Below, in pieces: positions 11,216-20,755 of a stretch of 64,000 nt of DNA. Location of the stretch: assembly GCA_019279435.1 (NCBI GenBank), contig JAAALK010000289.1, forward strand, positions 87,265,023 to 87,329,022, written 5' to 3'. The notes beneath the pieces are model-generated. The model was given only the letters and a program-made list of their open reading frames with translations. It searched no databases and had not been told where the DNA came from. Within the stretch, counting starts at the first letter, position 1, and the number at the start of each line of letters is the position of its first letter. Both the position numbers and the translations under genes were made by a program. Origin of the DNA: Zizania palustris (Eukaryota; Streptophyta; Magnoliopsida; Poales; Poaceae).

Positions 11216-11948
11216 TGATCGGAGCATCTCCGTCACGTTAATATGGTGTTGGCTAAATTACAGGAGCAACTATTGGTGGTCAAACGCTCGAAGTGTACCT
11301 TCGGCAAGCGGTCGGTGGCCTATCTCGGCCATGTGATTTCAGCAGCCGACATTGCCATGGACACACAGAAGGTCCGGGCATTACTGGAATGGCCCCTGCC
11401 ACATTTGGCTAAGGTAGTCCGGTCATTCCTCGGACTCGTCGGATACTACCGCCGTTTCATTGAGGACTTCGGCGCCATCACTATCCCCTAACACATCTTC
11501 TTCGCAAGGACGGGTTTAGTTGGGGGCCGGAGGCAGAAGCTTCATTCAAGGTGCCACAGCAAGCCCTCACCACAGCACCAACATTGCAGCTACCTAACTT
11601 CACCAAGGAATTCATTGTTGAATGTGATGCATCAGGTTCAGGAATTGGCGGGGTACTGCATCAGGGAGGCGGGCCGGTGGCATTCTTCAGCAAGCTGCTA
11701 GCATTGCGCCATTCCATGTTGGCCGCCTATGAGCGCGAGCTCATCGGCCTAGTCTAGGTCATGCGGCACTGGAGGTCGTACCCATGGGGCAGTCGTTTCT
11801 GATCCATACGGATCACTTCAGTCTTAAATTTCTGCTGGACTAGAGATTGTGGACGATACCCCAGCATCAGTGGGCAAGCAAGTTGATCGGCTTTGACTTC
11901 AGCGTCGAGTACAAGCTGGGTACTGCTAATGTGGTGGTTGACGCATTG
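11216..11948 (+). pseudogene. Gypsy element R, RT C-terminus and RNase H
   Basis: 11222-11490 encodes EHLRHVN, KRSKCTFG, YLGHVIS and SFLGLVGYYRRFI, the thumb end of a Gypsy reverse transcriptase. The RT fingers and palm, including YLDD, are missing. A frameshift near 11490 leads into the RNase H domain at 11551-11757 (ECDASGSGIGGVLHQ, AYERELIGLV), then stops, then GFDFSVEYKLGT up to the insertion at 11949. In-frame stops in the 3' part are TAG. Confidence 0.8.
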
Positions 11949-12232
11949 CATGGTTGTCACGGCGCCCCGGCGAAACCAGTCGCCAAGGGGCCGACTGGAC
12001 GCCTAGGCGACCAATTAAATTCAGCATGCAAAGTTCAGCACTTTGCATTTCAGTGAACCCATTCATTGTCCCATTGGAACTCTGCAGTGCTACCTTCTCT
12101 GTTGCTGCCTGCTGGAAACTGCTGCCTTCTCTGCTTGCTGCGGCGAGGGAGCACAGGGGAGGGGGAAGCAGGGGAGGGAGCACATGGGAGGGGGAAGCAG
12201 GGGAGGGAGCCGGGCGGCCGGTGGCCGGGCGG

Positions 12233-12375
12233 CGCAACTGCGCAAGGGGAAGCAGAGCAACTCGCTAGGGGAACCGGAGATCTGGCGGCCGGCGGCGCTG
12301 CCCGGGTGGCGCAAGGGGAAGCGGAGCAACTCGCTAGGGGAACCGGAGATCCGGCGGCCGGCGGCGCAAGGCACA
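12233..12375. repeat. Two-copy direct repeat inside the MITE-like insert
   Basis: A unit containing GCAAGGGGAAGC, GAGCAACTCGCTAGGGGAAC and CGGCGGCCGGCGGCGC occurs twice in tandem with a period of about 70 bp. A second, shorter GGGAGGGGGAAGCAGG duplication lies just upstream (about 12157-12210). Confidence 0.7.
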
Positions 12376-12459
12376 GGAGCAGATCCGGCAGCCGGCGGGC
12401 GGCAGCGCAAGGGAAGAGGCGGCGGCGCAAGGGAAGAGGAACCGAAAGGGCCTGGGCAC

Positions 12460-12670
12460 GCCTTAGAGGCTTAGAAAATAGACACGGAGGCACGGACCCT
12501 AGGCGCCCGCCCAGAGTCTCCTGGCGACCGCCTAGGCGCCATGGGCGACGCCTAGAATCTCCAGGCGGGCGCCTAACTCACCCAGGCGAGGCGATTCAGC
12601 CAGGCGTCCGGCGGTGACCGCCTAGACGCCTAGTCGGCACCTAGGCGTCGCCTAGGCGACGTCGTGACAA
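12460..12670. repeat. Palindrome-rich CCTAGGCG block
   Basis: Many overlapping CCTAGGCG, GCCTAGGCGCC and CGCCTAG units lie close together in both orientations up to the right terminal repeat. The block would fold into extended hairpins and is very CpG-rich. Confidence 0.6.
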
Positions 12671-12673
12671 CAA

Positions 12674-14147
12674 TGACGCATTGTCCCGTAGGGACTCCGA
12701 GCAGCAGATGGAGGCCTCGGCATTGTTTGCCGCGAGTTTTACTCTTTTTGATTATTTGAGACAGGACTCAGCCATAATCAGATTGAAACATGAAGTCCAG
12801 GCGAGGGAACACGACGACAATTGGCGCATCGTGGACGGTCTGGTGGTCATGAACGACAAGGTCTTTGTGTCGGCCACCTCTCCGCTGCTCCGAGACATTC
12901 TGTCCAGTGCTCATGGTCAAGGCCATGAGGGCACCGAGAAGACTTTGCACCGCCTCCGAGCAGATTTCCATGTCCTAGGTGCACGAACGGCGGTACGCGA
13001 CTTTGTTCGCGCATGTCTTGTGTGCCAACACAACAAGACCGAGTAGTTGCAATCGGTCGGATTGCTGCAACCATTGGAGGTGCCTTCGGTAGTGTGGGCG
13101 GATGTTGCTCTCGACTTCATCAAGGGACTACCAAAGGTCAACGACAAGTCGATCATCCTCACCGTCGTCGACCGCTTCTCCAAGTACGCACACTTTGTGC
13201 CGCTGGGTCATCTGTACACGACGACAATGGTGGCGCGCGCATTCTTCGACACCATCGTCAAGCTTCATGGGGTGCCAAGTTCGATGGTGAGCGACAGGGA
13301 CCCTACATTCATAGGACGGTTCTGGCAGGAGCTGTTCTCCTTGGCTGGGGTGTCGCTACACTTCTCTTCAGCATTCCACCTGCAGTTGGACGGCCAGTCG
13401 GAGGCGACAAACAAGATTATCACCATGTATCTTCGGTGTCTCTCGGGTGACCGACCCTGGGACTGCCTCAGGTGGCTGCCATGGGCTGAGTACTGCTATA
13501 ATTCTTCATTCCAGTCTTCCCTCCATACGTCACCGTTCCGGGTGGTCTATGGGCGTGATCCGCCGACACTCAGAGCCTACTCGCCAGGGGAGGCGTGGCT
13601 GCCGGCGGTGGAGGCCTAGCTGAAGGAATGTGATGAGTTCTTGGCAGAGGTGCATGTGTGATTGGAGCAGGTGCAACAGCAGCATAAAGCGTTCTACGAC
13701 TGCAAGCATCGATAGCTGGAGTTTGTCGTCGGTGAATGGGCTTGACTACGGCTTCTTCACCGGCCAATTGCGTCCCTAGATGTGAAGGGGTGTGGTAAGC
13801 TTGGGCCCAAGTTTTACGGTCCATTCAAGGTGACAGAGTGCATCGGGAAGGTGGCATATCGCTTGCAACTTCCGGCACGAGCAAAGCTCCACGATGTCTT
13901 CCTTGTCGCCCTTCTGAAGAAATTCACCGGTGAGACGCAAACGGGACCAGGGGAGCTGCCTCCTATGCGTCATGGCCGCGCCTTCCGGGTTCCGGACAAG
14001 GTGCTTCAGGGTCGTCTGGCGCGAGGACGGAAAGAAGTGCTGGTGCATTGGTTGGGACAGTCCGATGCGGATGCTTCGTGGGTCGCCGTCAAGGAATTTT
14101 GTCAGTTGTATACACTCTTCAAGCCCGAGGATGAGCTTCTTTTCTAG
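12674..14147 (+). pseudogene. Gypsy element R, integrase with C-terminal chromodomain-like region
   Basis: After the RNase H end, 12890-13040 encodes the integrase zinc-binding domain (H-GHEGTEKTLHRL...C-VCQ). The catalytic core follows at 13047-13620 with DFIKGLP, VVDRFSKYAHF, VSDRDPTF and a DGQSE motif. Then come the KFYGPFKV and VAYRLQLP motifs of the GPF-type C-terminal domain, and finally VLVHWLGQSDADASWV at about 14038-14085, which matches the chromodomain end of chromovirus integrases. Interruptions include TAG at about 13045, 13617 and 13711 and TGA at about 13660 and 13743. Chromovirus integrases target heterochromatin. This copy is dead. Confidence 0.85.
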
Positions 14148-14158
14148 GGAGGGAGAGA

Positions 14159-14534
14159 TGTCAGGGTGGGCCTAACGTATGGGCGGCGTGCGCGCAAGTG
14201 CGTACAGTTGGCCCCCAGTCGGGCCAATCGGTTATCTCTGGGTTGTTAGTTGTTAAGATCAGGTTTATCTTTATCTCTTGGTTGTTAGCTATTTGTTAGG
14301 AGATTAGCTCTGGTTGTTAGCTAGCTCCGGTGGATTATAAACCGAAGGCATGGGATTAGGAAGGCAGGTTTTGATTTGGTTAGGCTAGCCTGCTTGGCTT
14401 GGTTGAGAGCCCTTGCCGTGCGTCGCCTGTGCCATCACAGCGCCACCGCGTCGCCGCGGCTTGGAACTCCGGCCGGCTAGTTCTTCTAAATATAATCTTC
14501 GTTCAAGTGTTCGTCCATACCACTCGTCTTCTAC
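14159..14534 (+). repeat. 3' LTR of Gypsy element R
   Basis: It follows a purine-rich tract (AGGGAGGGAGAGA) just after the pol stop and begins TGTCAGGGTGGGCC. A TATA-like GGATTATAAACC lies near 14333. The right end at TTCTACA (about 14534) is a best guess, because no 5' LTR survives for comparison. Decayed retroelement-like sequence continues to about 14640 before AT-rich intron resumes. Confidence 0.55.
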
Positions 14535-14794
14535 AACCGGTGACATCCCGTCAGGCACAATTATGCCCTCTACTCTCTTCCACACGTCCCGCTACCTGTG
14601 ACAGCCAGTGGCAGCAGCAGCGTTCAGGAAGCAGCCATGTGTGACTTGATCAATGAGTTAGCTACATGTATACTATTGGGCTTCCTCCTTTCATAACTTC
14701 GTGCACATGACTTGATTGCAAATATTTGTGTAGTGCTGAATAAATATTGCTTTGAAATTTGGAATACATTACGAACTAATATTTGTATTTACAG

Positions 14795-15890
14795 AGGAAA
14801 GTTGATAGATGCTTACAGATACCTGCACAAGGAAAAGGACATGGATTGTGGTTTCTCATGGTCCGGCCATCCAATTGGCAAGTAAGAAAGAATGAAAGAT
14901 TTCAGTGATTATTCTAGTCTTCATTTGTTTCATAGATTTTACCACTGCATTAACGAAGCACTTCCATGTCTGGCTGGCGCTTATCTGTTGTCTTATTTTG
15001 TGCCTCATAATATATCAGGCACAATATACAGATGTTTTGTGGATATGTGTTTTAGGAAAGCTTTTAGTGTGAACAATTATTCTTTATCTCAACAATCCGA
15101 ATTTATAATTTATCAATTTATGAAAGGAGGTTACTAAAGATAATTTGCTGGATATATTATGTTCTTTTATAAAGTTTCAGCTCGCCCTGAGACCTTAGTT
15201 GTGAGAGTTGTCTTAAAGGCTTACTTTCGGTTAAAATTGTCATATAATTTTATTCTCTTTTCTGGTAGTCTAAACTTGATCCTTAACTCTTTACTAAATA
15301 TCTTAGCTGTTGAGTTAAGTTCCAAGTCATTATAACTGGAATATGGTTCATCTTTTTTCATGGAGACTAACTGGTTTAAAAATTTCTACAGGTACAGAGG
15401 AAAGAGAATGCGAATTGACTATTTCATTGTTTCAGAAAAATTAGAGGACCGAATAGTTTCTTGTGAAATTCATGGCCGTGGAATAGAACGAGAAGGTATG
15501 GAGCTATATTTCTCAAATTATTCTAACGTTGTTATAGAGCATACATGTAAGTGCCCTTTTTATAGTTTGGTCCTTTTGTTTTTTAAAATAGATCCAGTTA
15601 ACTTTATTTTTCTAAAAATGGGACTTCCAGCAATAAACTTGAAGCTGTTAAATGGTAACTTCCATGGTCTTCTCTACAAGCTATGAACTTGTCAAAAACT
15701 TGTTCTTTCAGTAAACAGTAATTTTAATCCAAATGGTGCTAGTGTGTTGTTAAATGTCATGGTGTGCATGGCTCCTAGGCCTTGATGCAATTTATTAACA
15801 TCCATTTTTGCAGGATTTTATGGAAGTGATCACTGTCCCGTTTCACTCGAGTTCTCCGAAGCAGGACCTGAACCCAAGAGCTCCAATTAA
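14795..15890 (+). CDS. APE1L: APE1-like AP endonuclease, last three exons
   Basis: The exons are 14795-14881, 15392-15495 and 15814-15890, with the TAA stop at 15888-15890. All junctions have GT...AG (GTAAGA, GTATGG; TTTACAG, TTCTACAG, TTTTGCAG) and phases agree. They encode KLIDAYRYLHKEKDMDCGFS, HPIGKYRGKRMRIDYFIVSE, DRIVSCEIHGRGI and FYGSDHCPVSLEF, ending PEPKSSN. RIDYF and GSDHCP are conserved exonuclease III-family motifs; the histidine of DHCP is catalytic in APE1. The enzyme cleaves DNA at abasic sites in base-excision repair and, in the family, also trims 3' blocking groups. The C-terminal catalytic half is uninterrupted, so the gene may well be expressed despite the 9.28-kb intron before 14795. 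Confidence 0.9.
14882..15813 (+). other. Two short introns of the APE1-like gene
   Basis: The introns are 14882-15391 (510 bp) and 15496-15813 (318 bp). They are AT-rich and repeat-poor, in contrast to the upstream intron. The small open frames inside them have no recognisable product. Confidence 0.8.
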
Positions 15891-17602
15891 CCTCCATGGT
15901 TCGCTCATAACCAGACATTCTGGAGATTTTAGATTAGCTCAAACATGTTTGCTGATATATCATGAGCCATAATCGATTATTCAAATATTGACTAAGTCGT
16001 GCCGTACGTCTGAAGATGAAATGTATGCTTTAGCTAGGATCCCGATTATAATCACAATTTAGCAATGTTACTATGGTCAGCTATGTATCATATATGCTAA
16101 AAACTAACACCATTTGTCCCACTGTTCATCTCTTGTTCTCAATGAAGAAATCAAGACATGCAAGCTACAGCAAGCAGGCAACGAAAGTGGTGAAGAAGCC
16201 CTTAAAATTAATTATAAAATAATTTTTTAAATTTAAAATTAGTTTTGACTTAAGAAAGTTGTTAGACGGACACTATACGATATTTTACAAGATATGCGGG
16301 TACAAGGCATGCAAGAGTATCTTTCTGTTCCGGATGGTCGGTAGGTAGATAATGTTTTACTATGGAGTAAACGTATATACTCTAGCCTGAGGTATAAAAA
16401 TAAATAAAAAATCCATGTAACGTGATTGAAATTTCGTTCAGCATGTAACGTTGTGCACGATTAAAAATAAATCATGATACATTACATTTGGGATGGGAAT
16501 TTGATTTTTTTGTTTAATTTGTTCGGTTTGTTTGGTTTATGAAAAGGTTGGTTTTCATGAAAAAAACAAGTTAAAATTAGTAAAATCAAAACATTTTTTT
16601 TGGATTTTGGTTTTTATCGAACTAAATTCACTCAATAGCAATTAGCAAACCTGCATGCTAACTCGTAGGGCAGATCGGGCAAGTGTGATGTGGTGGCTAG
16701 GGATGGCAATTGAGTATTACAGACATGGTAGTGCATACTAATACTATACTCGTGATTTTTTTATATCCATAATTTTTACTCATGTTGGGTAAAAATCCAT
16801 GCCCATGCGAAAATACTTGATACCTACAACTGATGTATACCTCTGGGTATACCCATTTACTCATAAGATCCATGTGGAGGCCATAGGTAGGAGGGGAGCA
16901 TCAACGATGGTAGAGACTGGCATAGGGGTAGCGTGAAGAGGCTAAGGGAGCGACTATCAGGAAAGTAGAGGGAAGAAGTTGGGGGTTGATGTGGGAGGAT
17001 GACGCGAGTATCATCGGAGGGGGCACAACGGTCATCCATGGTAAGATGAGGTCCTTGAAGGCACGGGGGCAATGTACGAGGTAGTACGAGGTCACGTGGG
17101 GTGTTGTTGTTTGAACCAACGACTGGTTGAGGCAAGGTAGGGCTGGCAATGAGCCAAGCTGGCTCAGGCTTAGCATGGTTGAGCTACCGGTTAAGCAAAC
17201 ACGAGCCTAGTTCTACTCATCTCAGCTCGGCTTGGAAACAATACTGCCAATGCATCACGTAATAAACTAGAGGTGACAGGTAGTGTCCACTATCCAATAA
17301 CAACTTCTATCTTCAGTCGAGTGGTGGTGGATGGCAATGGGTGCCAGGCCTCATGGGAAACGATGTGACGTCAACCGCACGATAGAGAGGCGGCTAGCGG
17401 TGATACGACAGGGCAGCAATGGCTATCGGTGGGGCAAAAAACTCAAGAGATGAGGCAACGATGCTAGGTGTGAGTGACGGCGAGTGCAGTGGAACATGGC
17501 CCATGGGTGGTGACATGGTGTCGGTCGACGATAGGGAGGCGGTGTAGCCAAGGCATGCAATTGTGAGTTTCCTTTCTAAAGAGGTAGTATTGAGCTCGTT
17601 TT
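15891..17602. other. 3' flank and intergenic DNA of the APE1-like gene
   Basis: The first 250-300 bases probably hold the 3' UTR, but no clear polyadenylation signal was singled out. Two stretches begin like common plant hAT-type MITEs or gene-poor repeats: TAGGGATGGCAATTGAG near 16698 and TAGGGCTGGCAATGAGCC near 17138. Their other ends were not found. No protein-coding gene is supported. Confidence 0.5.
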
Positions 17603-17878
17603 TGGAAGGATATCTTCCCAAGCGTGTATGACTAGCATGGTGGAGGCATGAAAATTGCTCAACCTTCCAAATTGCTCAGCCTTTCTTTGTTTTGGTTTCC
17701 TTCCATGTTTAGCATCAAGTGCTGCCTATGTAAACATCAAGAGCTATAACAACCGAGCATCACAATAGAGAAAGAAAGGAAAAGATCCTTGCATCTAGTT
17801 CTGATCGTGTGAGTCGAGGCTTTCTATTTGTTCTTCCTGTCCTTACCGGAGCTCGCTTGAGAGAGGTTCCAGCTGACA
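17603..17878 (+). repeat. 5' LTR of Copia copy P2 (276 bp)
   Basis: Runs from TGGAAGGATATCTTCCC to GCTGACA and is followed at 17879 by TTTGGTATCAAAGC, a methionine-tRNA primer-binding site. It is close to the P1 LTR (677-948) with scattered substitutions. The first bases form a small palindrome (GGAAGGATATCTTCC). Confidence 0.65.
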
Positions 17879-19784
17879 TTTGGTATCAAAGCTTCTTTGA
17901 GCCAATGATATATCACCACTCTGCTCCGCTGCACGAAGGCAGTGAAGGGCGATGAGGTCACCACGTCTCGCATTCGTCAACACCACGTAGAGGGCGTCAC
18001 GAGGTCATCATCCACCGTACCATTGCAGAGTCATTTGCTGTTAGTAGTACTCAGTTCTCCATGCTCGTTGTAGGTGAACTTGGAGGTGGAAGGTGGTGGT
18101 ACACTACCAAGCTAAAGGAAGATGTGGAGATTGAGTACCATCATGACTGTCTGGCACTCACTGTGATTCTATGCTACATGTCGTTCGACATGCTAGTTGG
18201 TCTCAGTGAAAGGAGGATGGGGGAAAGCACGGGCATCCATCAAGCAGATCTGCATCGGGGTCTAGCGGGTGCACGAGGCCAACACGCAACAACTCCAACG
18301 CGAGTTCAATGCCTTGGTGTGGAAGGAGGCGGAGAATGCGGAAGATTTCATGAATCACATCTCTAAGCTCGCCACTAATCTACATCTCCTCAGTGACAAC
18401 ATCACTAATGCTTAGGTGTTGAACAGTGACACAAGCCGGTGCCCATCCACAAAATCTTGGGCCGGTTGCTTCTCTATGAAGAGGAGTGTCTCTCTAGGCT
18501 CAAGATCAACGAGTCTGAGGGGAAGGGTGGCGGGAGAAGCTCCAGCAGCATCGGTGGCAAGAAGAGCGATGGCCATGGGCAAGGCATGAGGTATGGAAAG
18601 GGTGAGAGCTCTAGCTTCGGACCACGTGACGGTATCAAGGCCTAGTATAGTGGAGGACAGGCCATCGTCCATGACCAGTGCAGGCGCTATGGGAAATATG
18701 GCCACTGGGCCAAGGATTGCCACAACAAGCCCCAGGGAAAGGCCCACATCGAGAGGACTCAGAACCTACGCCGCTGATGTCTCGAGGCGATGTCTTCCCC
18801 AACATGTTATCATCATCATGTGTTGTCGCAACTCCATCACTGTCTGAGTGTCAGTCCCTATGCATCGTTGAGGGAAAGATCTTCGCACAGCTTGATGGAG
18901 ACATGGAGCGCGATGACACCCTATGATATCTCGATAGTGGGGCGACCAACCACATGTCGGGATGATGGAACACCTTCATCGACATTGAAACGGTGATCTG
19001 TGGCACCATCATGTTTGGTGATGGCTCGGAGGTTGAAATCAAAGGATCAGGTACTGTGCTCCAAGCTTGAGCAGTAGGGCATGGTGCAGGATTGCCCATT
19101 GTCGAATGCGTACACCAGCTCTGCTCCGACTAGATCACTACCAAGCTAAAGATAAGCTCATTTCCATCACATGCGAAGTGGCGGGCGGAGGGGCTGCTAG
19201 ACCTGGTCCATGGTGACCTATGTGGCTCCATCACTACGTTGACCCCTAGTGGTAAGAAGTATTTCCTTCTGCTGGTTGATGACCACAACAACTACATGCG
19301 GGTGGCATTTCTCGGTGCTAACAACGACACACTCATCTCCATCAATAAGTTCCAAGCAAAGGTGGAGATGGAGATAGGCATGTGTTTGCTTGTTCTGCGC
19401 ACAGACAATGGGGGTGAATTCACCTTTGTTGAGTTTGAGGAGTACTAGGCTGACCATGGCATCGAGTGGCAACACACGGTGCCATACAAACCACAACAGA
19501 ATGGTGTCATTGAATAGCATAACCAGACTATTATCACTATATCATCACCATGTTCTCGGGAGAGGCGATCCCCATCTTCATCTTCCTGCTGAATAGGGTA
19601 CCTACAAAGGTTGTCGATGGCATGACATCGTATGAGGCTTGACGCGAACACAGCTCGGATGTCCACTTCTTGTGCACGTTTAGGTGGGTGGTGAAGGGGA
19701 ATGGGGAAGCTACACTAGCCAACAATTTCAAAATTTTCGCCTCAACCCCAAGAACCATGCGTGTGCAGGGTCATAGATCGGTAC
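17879..19784 (+). pseudogene. Copia gag-protease-integrase remnant, copy P2
   Basis: Same family and order as P1. It has a gag region including a segment absent from P1 (18258-18510, with EFNALVWKEAENAEDFM-like capsid sequence). A zinc-knuckle remnant lies near 18680-18722 (C-R-R-Y-GKYGHWAKDC, second cysteine again lost), and a protease motif near 18927-18960 (DSGATNHM). Integrase pieces at 19240-19600 include LLLVDDHN, DNGGEF and YKPQQNG. About 320 bp containing the GAG-pre-integrase domain is deleted at about 19060. The copy is cut at 19784 by the 3' LTR of Gypsy element G, and the rest of P2 should lie beyond the other end of G. Confidence 0.8.
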
Positions 19785-20289
19785 TGTCGGCGTAAAAGAT
19801 TACGCTAATAGGTTTAGGAAACTAAGTGTTTGACAAATAAAGTGTTTTTTGAGTAAACTATTCCAAGCCTCCGAGATGGATAATAGCTTGAGATAGTTCG
19901 AACTATGTATTGAATATCTGAGTATTCGATACCCTTTACAGAGTGAAGAGGGGTATTTATAGACCGAATACATGGGAAAAGACTTATTTACCCTCTAATT
20001 ACAACTGACTAAGAAGATACTGTTTAGTATTCTTCGTAGGGGTAAAAGAGTAAAAAGCTAATCTAATTAGTGAGAAGATAAATCTTCTGTCCTTGCTGGC
20101 AACCCCCTTTGGGTGAAGAGGCTTCGGGAGGCTTTGTTACACCGAAGCTTTGATGGAGATCTCTACTGTTTAAGGTTCCGAACCGACGAAGCCTCATTGC
20201 CTTCGGAGAATAGAGTTCCTGACTTCGTTTCTCCTGCTCGTGTTAACTTGAAAGTTCTTGGACTGTCGAAGATGAAATATTTTGCCCCA
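19785..20289 (-). repeat. 3' LTR of Tat-lineage Gypsy element G (505 bp)
   Basis: On the + strand it runs from TGTCGGCGTAAAAG to TTTTGCCCCA, giving TG...CA. It matches the split 5' LTR (36479-36643 plus 48314-48632) in order along its whole length but with considerable divergence. A CTATAAATACCCC TATA box reads on the - strand near 19955. The element lies entirely to the right and is transcribed leftward. Confidence 0.75.
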
Positions 20290-20755
20290 ACGGTAGCACC
20301 TCGAATACTTCTCTCCTAATTGTCTATGCAATGAAGTGGGCAGTATGTGCAAGAAATAATTTCATACTTAAAATTTAGATAGGAACTTGAAAAACTTTAC
20401 CATTCTTAAGAGTATCTAGAAATTGAAGGCCTTCGAACCAACTTGTGCGGAGATGTTTTACCGTAATAGCTTCGGAGTTGGATATTTGGTGGAGCCAATG
20501 TAGCTGTTAGCCTTTCCACCTGTTAAACTTCAGAGCCGTTAGACTCTGAAATAGAGCTGTTACTTCTTGGGAAGCTAACGGTTGTTTCACCTCTGTAGAT
20601 GTAACAGATACCCAAACGACGCACTGTAATGTGTAGTATAAGAATATACGCTATAAATAAGAAGGTAAAGGTAAATTTCGGATACTTTACCGACTGCTTT
20701 CACATTTCATCCTTCTTCTCCCCGAGCTTAGCTTTTCAAACTCTCCTTCTCTTCC
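20290..20755. other. Non-coding 3' region of element G, probable promoter of antisense gene
   Basis: AT-rich stretch with no open frame of note, between the LTR and the + strand antisense gene. A TATA-like CTATAAATAAG lies at about 20651, roughly 105 bases before the first candidate ATG (20756), and would suit + strand transcription. The promoter role is inferred. Confidence 0.4.

Larger units (their letters stand above)
11949..12673. mobile_element. Non-autonomous DNA transposon (MITE-like, 725 bp) with 10-bp TSD
   Basis: Flanked by direct repeats TGACGCATTG at 11939-11948 and 12674-12683. Near its ends are inverted repeats GTTGTCACGGCG (left) and CGTCGTGACAAC (right). Removing it restores the Gypsy reading frame into the conserved DALSR motif at the RNase H/integrase junction, which confirms insertion at this site. 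No transposase is encoded. A 10-bp duplication fits Mutator-like elements better than hAT (8 bp), but family placement is an inference. The interior is strongly GC-rich with direct repeats and many CCTAGG palindromes. Confidence 0.7.

Noticed and set aside
12050..12617. Overlapping long open frames on both strands (up to 183 codons)
   Set aside because: They lie inside the GC-rich MITE-like insert; absence of stops in several frames at once reflects base composition and repeats, not coding.
12460..12670. CRISPR-like or regulatory array from regularly recurring CCTAGG units
   Set aside because: Spacing is irregular with no unique spacers, and it lies within a transposable element of a plant genome.
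16857..17176. Overlapping - strand open frames of about 90 codons
   Set aside because: No known domain, no start context or splice signals, and low-complexity composition.
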